In this document: positions 1-5,524 of the stretch, in pieces
Position numbering within the stretch: position 1 is the stretch's first letter
Layout: each line of letters opens with the position of its first letter
Origin: Bacilli bacterium
Lineage (GTDB): Bacteria > Bacillota_I > Bacilli_A > RFN20 > CAG-288
DNA: 6,160 nucleotides
Assembly: GCA_022774485.1 (NCBI GenBank)
Contig: JALFLX010000044.1
Span: 1 to 6,160, forward strand
Direction of reading: 5' to 3'
Translations under genes and position numbers: made by a program
Notes under the pieces: generated by a model
The model's database searches: none
The model's input: the letters and a program-made list of their open reading frames with translations, nothing else
What the model was told of the DNA's origin: nothing

Positions 1-66
1 GATGAGAGCGATGATGATAACAATGATGTGAAACAGTCCGAATTTAACAGGTTGTGTAGCCCACAT
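1..66 (-). CDS. N-terminal fragment of a membrane protein, unidentified
   Basis: Only the first 22 codons are in the window; the gene runs off the left edge. Read on the minus strand it starts at ATG (complement of 64-66) and gives MWATQPVKFGLFHIIVIIALI-like sequence: a short polar start, then a hydrophobic run from about residue 9 that looks like a first membrane helix. The start is well supported by a GGAGG site 7 nt upstream and a good promoter further up. The gene is transcribed divergently from the MarR-ABC operon. The fragment is too short to assign a family. An F-x-x-F/H motif entering the first helix is seen in some YwaF-like integral membrane proteins, but this is only a resemblance. 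That it is a real gene is likely; its function is unknown. Confidence 0.7.
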   Translation of the reverse strand, partial: MWATQPVKFGLFHIIVIIIALI

Positions 67-73
67 AAATTTT

Positions 74-78
74 CCTCC
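74..78 (-). promoter_or_regulatory. RBS of the left-edge membrane protein gene
   Basis: On the minus strand the sequence reads TTGGAGGAAAATTT followed by ATG. GGAGG lies 7 nt before the start codon, an ideal spacing, and this fixes the start at 66. Confidence 0.8.
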
Positions 79-89
79 AAACAATCAAC

Positions 90-118
90 ATTATTTGAAA
101 ACTGATGAAGAAAGTCAA
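90..118 (-). promoter_or_regulatory. Predicted sigma-A promoter of the left-edge gene
   Basis: On the minus strand a -35 box TTGACT (complement of 113-118, 5 of 6 to consensus) is followed after exactly 17 bp by a -10 box AATAAT (complement of 90-95, 5 of 6). Transcription would begin near position 83, giving a very short leader that contains the GGAGG site at 74-78. The consistent spacing of promoter, RBS and start makes this a good prediction. Confidence 0.65.
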
Positions 119-341
119 TAAAACTGAAATTATTTGAGAAATTATTTTCAAAACAATAAAGAGATTTAAGCTTTTATGAAAACATCAACATATCGTTTTA
201 CCAATTATTACTCATCTCTTAGAGTTTCTTTACTGCTTTTAATCTATCGTACACATTGCTAAACTCCGATACGTTTTCCTGTTCCCAAATAATGATGAAA
301 CACTGCCTCTCTAAAAAATTCTATTTTGGAAATGCTTTCAT

Positions 342-370
342 CTTTCAAAGAGTCACAAAGCCTGTATAAT
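342..370 (+). promoter_or_regulatory. Predicted promoter of the MarR-ABC operon
   Basis: A perfect -10 box TATAAT (365-370) sits 32 nt before the start codon. At the correct 17-bp spacing there is a poor -35 box, CTTTCA (342-347, 3 of 6). Transcription would start near 376-378, inside the palindrome at 374-387. The -10 box is strong and the -35 weak. The T-G just before the -10 is one base out of register for a standard extended -10 element. Confidence 0.6.
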
Positions 371-373
371 GTC

Positions 374-387
374 GTTCGTATACGAAC
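374..387. promoter_or_regulatory. Perfect 14-bp palindrome, probable MarR operator
   Basis: GTTCGTATACGAAC is identical to its reverse complement across all 14 bases. It begins 3 bp after the -10 box, spans the predicted transcription start and ends 4 bp before the RBS, so a bound dimer would block transcription. MarR-family dimers bind short palindromes of this size and commonly autorepress, and the first gene of the operon encodes a MarR protein. Assigning it as that protein's site is an inference from position and symmetry. The half-site order (GTTC...GAAC) is opposite to the Gram-positive LexA box (GAAC-N4-GTTC). Confidence 0.6.
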
Positions 388-391
388 TTTT

Positions 392-398
392 AGGAGAG
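392..398 (+). promoter_or_regulatory. RBS of the MarR gene (decides the start)
   Basis: AGGAGAG lies just ahead of ATG 402, with 5 nt between AGGAG and the ATG. An in-frame ATG at 369 would add 11 residues, but it overlaps the TATAAT box, would lie upstream of the predicted transcription start, and has no RBS. The start is therefore placed at 402. Confidence 0.8.
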
Positions 399-401
399 AT
401 T

Positions 402-857
402 ATGAATCAAAATATCAAAATCGGTCAGCTGATTCATAGGACATGTTCCATTGTCGATGCTTATGTCAACAGTCAGGTTAGCAATAAGGAAAATGGTCAT
501 CTCACCGCAATTGAGGGAAGAACGCTTTCGTTCATCGTCAATCAAAAGCAGGTAGTAACCGCACAAGACATTATGATAATGTTCCATGTGTCGAAGGCGA
601 GTGTAAGTCAAACACTGAGCAGTCTTAAAGAAAAAAACATGATTGAGGTGCAACCTCTCATGGAAGACAAACGAAAGAAAGGAATCGTAGCGACACTGAA
701 GGGAATCGAATGTGAAAAGAATCTTTCTCGTCAGCTAGATGTGATTGAAAAACAGCTGGAAACCAACATCAGCGGAGAAGAAAAACAACTTTTGTATCAG
801 CTGCTTGAAAAAGTCGTTGAAACTGTAAAAGAAAGGGAGAAACAGAACTCATTATGA
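402..857 (+). CDS. MarR-family winged-helix transcriptional regulator
   Basis: A 151-residue cytoplasmic DNA-binding protein, the usual MarR length. Visible layout: an N-terminal helix (about 5-27) for dimerisation, then LTAIEGRTLSFI (34-45). The helix-turn-helix follows at about 53-80 (TAQDIMIMFHVSKASVSQTLSSLKEKNMI), with SKASVSQTLSSL as the recognition helix. The wing carries the basic D89-K-R-K-K, followed by a long C-terminal helical region (about 100-147) that completes the dimer interface. It leads an operon with two ABC exporter genes and its TGA overlaps the next start (ATGA, 854-857). It most likely represses this operon through the palindrome at 374-387 and responds to a small ligand, by analogy with other MarR-ABC exporter operons such as streptococcal rcrR. 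Two cysteines (C15, C104) are present, but their role is unknown. The family call is firm; ligand and target are inferred. Confidence 0.9.
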   Translation: MNQNIKIGQLIHRTCSIVDAYVNSQVSNKENGHLTAIEGRTLSFIVNQKQVVTAQDIMIMFHVSKASVSQTLSSLKEKNMIEVQPLMEDKRKKGIVATLKGIECEKNLSRQLDVIEKQLETNISGEEKQLLYQLLEKVVETVKEREKQNSL

Positions 858-2608
858 AAACAATCAAAACTCTCGCCCGTTATATAAACGGATACTGGAA
901 AGATGTCACCATCACCTGGATTTGTGTCTTTTTAGAATCATTATTGGAGATTCTTGTCGCTTTCTTCTTACGTTATCTGATGAGAAATGTCGAGAATGGA
1001 AATCTTCAAGGAATCATCCTCTGGGCGTGTATCTTAATCTTGATGGCAGTCATCTCTGCTGTGTTTGGCTTGATCGCAGGTATCTTTGCATCCAGCGCAT
1101 CTTGCGGCTTTGGTAAAAATGTCAGAGAAGCGATGTTCATCCATGTTCAGGACTACAGTTTCCAAAACATCGACCATTTCTCGACAAGCTCGATTGTCAC
1201 TCGTTTGACAACCGATGTGTCAAACGTTCAAAACTCTTTGATGCAGATATTAAGAAGCGTTTTGAGAGCTCCTTTGATGGTTATCTTTGCTGTCATCATG
1301 TGCTTTATCACCGCTCCTGGTCTCGCCTGGATTTTCTTGATCATCATTCCAATTCTCCTCTTTGTTCTTCTCTTTATTGCCACGAAGGTTCATCCGATCT
1401 TCGAGCGTGTCTTCACCACCTACGATCAGCTCAACGAATCGGTTCAAGAAGATGTCGATGGCATCCGTGTTGTCAAATCATTCGAGCGAAAAGACTACCA
1501 CGTCTCACACTTTAAGAAAGTGTCTGATTACATCTATAAAAACTTCATTTCCGCCGAGGCGAGATTAGCCTTCAACAACCCGATTCTAAACCTCTGTGTC
1601 TACGCTAGTATCATCCTGATTTCCTTCTTAGGATCGAATATCATCATCAACAGCGCAAACACCGAATTAAAGATTCCAGATCTGACCACTCTCTTCACTT
1701 ACATCGTGATGATCATGATGTCCTTGATGATGTTATCCATGATCTATGTCATGATTATCATCTCTAGAAACTCTGCCGAAAGAATTGTCGAGATTATATC
1801 TGAAAAGCCTGCGATTTATTCAAAAGAAAATGCAGTGAAAGAAGTGAAAGATGGAAGAGTTGAATTCCAAGATGTATCCTTCAGTTACAACGGAAAGAAA
1901 GATGTCCTCTCCCATGTCAATCTCACCTTTGAAAGCGGAAAGAGTTACGGCATCATCGGACCGACTGGTTCTTCTAAAACAACCTTAGTTTCCCTGATGG
2001 CAAGACTTTACGATGTCAGAGAAGGTGCTGTCAAAATCTCCGGGATCGATGTGAGAGATTACGACCTTGTCTCGCTAAGAGACTCTGTCGCTGTTGTCCT
2101 TCAAAAGAACGTCTTATTCACCGGAACCATCCGTGACAATCTCAGATGGGGAAAAGCGGATGCGAGTGACGAAGAGATCTTCAAAGCATGTGATATCGCT
2201 CAAGCCAGCGAATTCATCAAGTCATTCCCAAATGGCTTAGACACGATGATTGTCGAGGGTGGAAACAATGTCTCAGGCGGTCAGAAGCAGAGACTTTGCA
2301 TCGCACGAGCACTTCTCAAAGAACCAAAAATCTTAATCCTTGACGACTCGACTTCCGCCTGTGACACTCACACAGACAGCCTCATCCGCAAAGGGTTAAA
2401 AGAGACCAAACCAGAAGTTACAAAATTTATCATCGCACAGCGTGTATTATCAATCATGGACTGCGATAAAATCCTAGTCTTAGATAGCGGTGGGAAAATT
2501 ATCGACTTTGCAGATCATAACACTTTGTTAGAACGATGCGATGTCTATCAAGAACTCTACCGCACACAATTGGGAGGAGGTGATTTCGATGAAACCGCAA
2601 ATGCTTAA
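854..2608 (+). CDS. ABC exporter half-transporter, subunit 1 (degenerate ATP site)
   Basis: A 584-residue inner-membrane half-transporter with the TMD-NBD order of ABCB-like exporters. Six membrane helices are visible at about 17-41, 53-79, 138-154, 158-176, 243-265 and 278-304, followed by an ATPase domain from about 336. Walker A is GPTGSSKTT (369-377), with Ser374 where the family usually has Gly before the Lys. The Q-loop is Q417. The signature VSGGQ (473-477) is intact. Walker B ends in D497 and the catalytic Glu is replaced by D498 (LILDDSTSACD). The H-loop His is replaced by Q529 (IIAQR). This is the pattern of the degenerate-site partner of heterodimeric exporters (TM287, LmrC, BmrC types). 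The start overlaps the MarR stop by 4 bp. The nearest SD, AAGGGAG at about 832-838, is about 15 nt away, so translation may rely on coupling. Substrate is unknown; a drug, peptide or lipid is plausible. Confidence 0.93.
   Translation: MKTIKTLARYINGYWKDVTITWICVFLESLLEILVAFFLRYLMRNVENGNLQGIILWACILILMAVISAVFGLIAGIFASSASCGFGKNVREAMFIHVQDYSFQNIDHFSTSSIVTRLTTDVSNVQNSLMQILRSVLRAPLMVIFAVIMCFITAPGLAWIFLIIIPILLFVLLFIATKVHPIFERVFTTYDQLNESVQEDVDGIRVVKSFERKDYHVSHFKKVSDYIYKNFISAEARLAFNNPILNLCVYASIILISFLGSNIIINSANTELKIPDLTTLFTYIVMIMMSLMMLSMIYVMIIISRNSAERIVEIISEKPAIYSKENAVKEVKDGRVEFQDVSFSYNGKKDVLSHVNLTFESGKSYGIIGPTGSSKTTLVSLMARLYDVREGAVKISGIDVRDYDLVSLRDSVAVVLQKNVLFTGTIRDNLRWGKADASDEEIFKACDIAQASEFIKSFPNGLDTMIVEGGNNVSGGQKQRLCIARALLKEPKILILDDSTSACDTHTDSLIRKGLKETKPEVTKFIIAQRVLSIMDCDKILVLDSGGKIIDFADHNTLLERCDVYQELYRTQLGGGDFDETANA
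2575..2584 (+). promoter_or_regulatory. Unusually strong RBS of ABC subunit 2, inside the end of subunit 1
   Basis: AGGAGGTGAT matches the anti-SD tail of 16S rRNA over ten bases. The AGGAGG core ends 8 nt before ATG 2589. The site lies within the last codons of the upstream gene, where it encodes part of the GGGDFDE tail. It fixes the start of subunit 2 at 2589, rather than at the in-frame ATG at 2541, which lacks such a site. Confidence 0.85.
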
Positions 2609-4586
2609 GAAACCTCGTTCAAAAGGCTCGTTGAAACGCCTATTGAAGATGATCTTCCACAAATACCCCGTCCACTTCTTCATCGTTGTCCTCTGTATCT
2701 TATTCTCCTCTATCACCACTGTCATCGGAAGCTACTTCACTGGCAACATCTTAATCGATGTCTTCTTAACCCCCTCCATCTATCAGATTGATACCAACAC
2801 CAATCAACCCATCATGGGTCCTAATGGACCACTTCCTCAAGACAATCCGAAAGCTGTCTTTGAAAGCATCCGCTTCTTAGGGTTGAACTTCACACAAGTA
2901 CTCCTAGTCTTAATCGCACTATTCCTTTTCGGAGCCGTATGTCTATACTTCTACAACTTCTTAATGTCCTATATCGCACAAGGCGTTCAGAAAGAAATCC
3001 GCGATGAGCTCTTCTCTCACATGCAAGACCTCCCTGTCTCATATTTTGACTCCCACACCCACGGCGATATCATGTCCATTTACACCAACGATGTCGACGC
3101 CTTACGAGAGATGTTAGCAAGAGCACTCCCTGTCACCGTATCTTCTCTCTTCACCATGCTCTCTTGCTTTGCCATGATGTCCATGACTGACTTCTATCTG
3201 ATGATTGTTGTCGTACTCTTCGCTGTCATCATCTTCTTGATTACCAAATACTGCACCGGTTTCTCTAGAAAGTACTTCATCCAACAACAGCGAGATATTG
3301 GAGAAACCAACGGATACATCGAAGAGATGCTCTCTGGTCAGAGAGTAATCAAAGTCTTCAATCACGAGCAAGAAAACATCAAAGGATTTAAAGAACACAA
3401 CGACAAGCTCTTCTCTGACGCCACCAAAGCCAACCGCTACGCTTCCATCCTGATGCCGATTGTCAACCAATTAGGAAATTTACAATATGCGATCTTAGCC
3501 TTAATCGGTGGCATCTTCATCATCCAGGGAGTGCAAGGTTATTCTTTCTTATCCTTAGGAGGAAAGTTCTACACCTTTGGTATCATCTCCTCCTTCCTTC
3601 TCTACTCCAAATCCTTTGTCCAACCGATCGGACAGATGTCCATGCAGTTAAACTCTATCGCCTTAGCCTTAGCAGGTGCAGATCGAATCTTTAAACTCAG
3701 CGACGAAAAAGCAGAGACAGATGAAGGTTATGTTGAACTTGTCAACGCCAAAGAAGATGAGAATCACAATCCCGTTGAAACAAAAGACCGCACCGGAAAA
3801 TGGGCATGGAAACATCCGCATGAAGATGGTTCTGTCAGCTACACATGGCTTAGAGGAAAAATCAACCTTTACAATGTCGACTTCGGCTACACCGATGATA
3901 AAATCGTCCTCCACGACATCACCCTCTATGCGGAACCCGGTCAAAAAGTCGCGTTTGTCGGCCCGACTGGTGCTGGAAAAACCACCATCACCAACCTGCT
4001 TAACCGCTTCTATGATATTCAAGATGGAAAAATCAGATACGACGATATCAACATCAACAAAATCAAGAAGACTGACTTGAGAAGATCCTTAGGAATGGTC
4101 TTCCAAGACACCAAGCTCTTCACCGGAACGGTCATGGAAAACATCCGTTACGGAAGACTTGATGCCACGGATGAAGAAGTCATTCAAGCTGCAAAGCTCG
4201 CAAACGCAGATGTCTTCATCAACCAGCTTCCCGATGGATACAACACGCTCTTGAAAAACGGAGGAGCTTCCCTCTCTCAAGGTCAGAGACAGCTCCTTTC
4301 CATCGCTAGAACTGCAATTCAAAACCCTCCAGTCTTAATCTTGGATGAAGCGACTTCATCAATCGACTCTCGAACCGAAGAGCTTGTTCAAAAAGGTATG
4401 GATGCCATCATGAAAGGCAGAACTGTCTTCGTGATCGCTCACCGCCTCTCCACCATTCAAAACTCTGATGTCATCATGGTCTTAGATCACGGAAGAATCA
4501 TCGAAAGAGGAAATCACGAATCCCTCCTTCAGCAGAAAGGTAAGTACTACCAGCTCTATACCGGAAACAAGATCGAATCCAAATAA
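2589..4586 (+). CDS. ABC exporter half-transporter, subunit 2 (catalytic ATP site)
   Basis: A 665-residue half-transporter, longer than the usual ~580. Membrane helices lie at about 26-50, 104-128, 183-200, 204-223, 293-312 and 327-347. The ATPase domain has Walker A GPTGAGKTT (458-466, K464), Q-loop Q506, Walker B ending D586 with catalytic E587 (LILDEATSSID) and H-loop H618 (VIAHRLSTI), all consensus. The signature is LSQGQ (562-566) with Gln for the usual Gly. This complements subunit 1: subunit 2's Walker motifs plus subunit 1's VSGGQ form the competent ATP site, and the reverse pair forms the degenerate one. The extra length comes from a ~45-residue extracellular loop between helices 1 and 2 (about 57-102) and a ~50-residue insert before the ATPase domain (about 372-423, with WAWKHPHEDG). 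The gene overlaps subunit 1 by 20 bp. It probably forms an obligate heterodimer; substrate unknown. Confidence 0.94.
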   Translation: MKPQMLKKPRSKGSLKRLLKMIFHKYPVHFFIVVLCILFSSITTVIGSYFTGNILIDVFLTPSIYQIDTNTNQPIMGPNGPLPQDNPKAVFESIRFLGLNFTQVLLVLIALFLFGAVCLYFYNFLMSYIAQGVQKEIRDELFSHMQDLPVSYFDSHTHGDIMSIYTNDVDALREMLARALPVTVSSLFTMLSCFAMMSMTDFYLMIVVVLFAVIIFLITKYCTGFSRKYFIQQQRDIGETNGYIEEMLSGQRVIKVFNHEQENIKGFKEHNDKLFSDATKANRYASILMPIVNQLGNLQYAILALIGGIFIIQGVQGYSFLSLGGKFYTFGIISSFLLYSKSFVQPIGQMSMQLNSIALALAGADRIFKLSDEKAETDEGYVELVNAKEDENHNPVETKDRTGKWAWKHPHEDGSVSYTWLRGKINLYNVDFGYTDDKIVLHDITLYAEPGQKVAFVGPTGAGKTTITNLLNRFYDIQDGKIRYDDININKIKKTDLRRSLGMVFQDTKLFTGTVMENIRYGRLDATDEEVIQAAKLANADVFINQLPDGYNTLLKNGGASLSQGQRQLLSIARTAIQNPPVLILDEATSSIDSRTEELVQKGMDAIMKGRTVFVIAHRLSTIQNSDVIMVLDHGRIIERGNHESLLQQKGKYYQLYTGNKIESK

Positions 4587-4594
4587 GTGCAAAT

Positions 4595-4629
4595 AAAACA
4601 GGTGACTCCGTATAGAGCCACCTGTTTTT
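4595..4629. terminator. Bidirectional intrinsic terminator between convergent units
   Basis: The arms AAAACAGGTGACTC (4595-4608) and GAGCCACCTGTTTT (4615-4628) form a 14-bp stem with a 6-nt loop (CGTATA). On the plus strand there is one A-C mismatch (4605/4618) and the hairpin ends in a TTTTT run. In minus-strand RNA that mismatch becomes a G-U wobble, so the stem is fully paired and is followed by TTTTATTT. It lies 8 bp after the ABC operon stop and 40 bp beyond the stop of the convergent membrane-protein gene, so it can end both transcripts. Confidence 0.85.
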
Positions 4630-4669
4630 ATGGGAGAAAACTTTCCTTATTATTTCTAAATTGAATTAT

Positions 4670-5524
4670 TTAATTCTCTTTTTTCTTAAGCCCTCTAAGA
4701 AATGAGAAGAGAGAAAGAAGAAGAGCAACTCCATACACGACATAGAGAAGATAAGGGGCGTAATAAGTAAAGGCAGCAAAGTCGATGAAGAACAATCCTT
4801 GACCGACAGTAGCGATGACTTGGGTTGATGTCAATATGACAAGGAAGAGGATTAAGAGAAGAACAAGAATCGCGATGTTGATCAACGGGAAGTACTTGAA
4901 TTTGATTTTCTTCTGAAGCAACGTGAGGACAAGACTGATGAGAGGATAGAGGAAGACAAGGAGAAGAATCGGATAGAAGAAAGGCTCTAAAGCGTAATTC
5001 TCTGGACGGAAGATTGCTAAGAAACCATCACCGAAGAAACCGAAACAGAAGAAGGAGAAGAAACAAGTCAAAGCGTAACAGTACCATTTCATCCCTTGAA
5101 TCGGAGAGGATTGATAGACATCGATGAAGAGTTGATGGGTATCAAAACATAAATTCAGAATTAAGAGTGCAGTCAGAACGACAATCATCAATAAGAAAGT
5201 CCAAGTCCTTGTAGGGAAACCGGAGAAGTGGAATTTTGCCTCGGTTAAGAAGAGGATAAGAAGAACAAGCTCTAAGGCAAAGAAGATAGAGGAGTGAATG
5301 ATTTTTCTTTTCTTGCTCATCTCTTTGACAAGAATCGGATAAAGAAGGAAGAAGAGAGCGCTGATACAGACATAAGGAAGCAAGAAGCCAGGAAGCATTC
5401 TCATCAACCCCATGTTCTCATTGATCAAGATGCCGTAGACATGCATGAATCCCTGGAAAGCGAAGATCGCAAGGAAGACAGAGAGAAATGTCAGGGAAAG
5501 AGAGAAAATCACTTTCTTATTCAT
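4670..5524 (-). CDS. Polytopic membrane protein of unknown function
   Basis: A 284-residue, very hydrophobic protein that I do not recognise. About eight membrane helices can be drawn, near residues 5-26, 46-66, 78-95, 107-127, 148-172, 183-203, 212-233 and 256-275. The loops are short: KEMSKKRK (67-74) and QKKIKFK (204-210) are positively charged and, with the C-terminal KKKEN, probably cytoplasmic. No catalytic or transport motif is evident. It contains several cysteines and aromatic-rich segments (FFSFFCFGFF, 155-164). Start: ATG at 5522-5524 is chosen for the GGGAGGTGA site just upstream; an in-frame ATG at 5539 would add five residues but lies upstream of that site. The gene overlaps the end of the phosphoesterase gene by 8 bp (ATGAATAA), so the two are probably co-translated and functionally linked. 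That the gene is real is well supported; its function is unknown. Confidence 0.8.
   Translation of the reverse strand: MNKKVIFSLSLTFLSVFLAIFAFQGFMHVYGILINENMGLMRMLPGFLLPYVCISALFFLLYPILVKEMSKKRKIIHSSIFFALELVLLILFLTEAKFHFSGFPTRTWTFLLMIVVLTALLILNLCFDTHQLFIDVYQSSPIQGMKWYCYALTCFFSFFCFGFFGDGFLAIFRPENYALEPFFYPILLLVFLYPLISLVLTLLQKKIKFKYFPLINIAILVLLLILFLVILTSTQVIATVGQGLFFIDFAAFTYYAPYLLYVVYGVALLLSLFSFLRGLKKKEN

Larger units (their letters stand above)
67..401. other. Divergent AT-rich intergenic region
   Basis: This gene-free stretch separates the left membrane protein from the MarR-ABC operon. Its left end holds the minus-strand promoter (90-118) and its right end the plus-strand promoter (342-370), palindrome (374-387) and RBS (392-398). 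The middle, about 120-340, has no recognised RNA, riboswitch or terminator. It contains two copies of GAAATTATTT 12 bp apart (126-135 and 138-147). It also contains a 28-codon plus-strand ORF (176-262, MKTSTYRFTNYYSSLRVSLL...) with no convincing RBS. I do not call that ORF a gene. Confidence 0.6.

Noticed and set aside
374..387. Palindrome as a LexA/DinR (SOS) box
   Set aside because: The Gram-positive LexA box is GAAC-N4-GTTC. Here the half-sites are in the reverse order (GTTC-N6-GAAC), and the downstream genes are a MarR regulator and transporters, not SOS genes.
374..387. Palindrome as a recombination site, because CGTATA/TATACG resembles loxP arms
   Set aside because: There is no 8-bp spacer between arms, no recombinase gene and no sign of an inserted element. 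Its place between -10 and RBS fits an operator far better.
369..401. Upstream ATG at 369 as the start of the MarR gene
   Set aside because: It overlaps the TATAAT box, precedes the predicted transcript start and has no RBS, whereas ATG 402 has AGGAG at ideal spacing.
402..857. MarR protein as an OhrR-type peroxide sensor because of Cys at position 15
   Set aside because: The OhrR context around the reactive Cys (QLCF-x-LY-type) and its partner tyrosines are not evident, and the neighbours are exporters rather than an ohr peroxidase gene. The matching residue number is probably chance.
3114..3470. Minus-strand ORFs opposite the ABC genes (for example 3114-3470, 3669-4022, 4089-4322)
   Set aside because: They lie fully antisense to strongly supported ABC coding sequence, have no recognisable domains and have no RBS that stands out. 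They are codon-bias shadows.
3676..4080. Plus-strand ORF in another frame within ABC subunit 2
   Set aside because: It overlaps the linker insert and Walker A region of a clear gene. Its composition is Ser/Thr/Lys/Met-rich, as expected of an out-of-frame reading, and it shows no domain.
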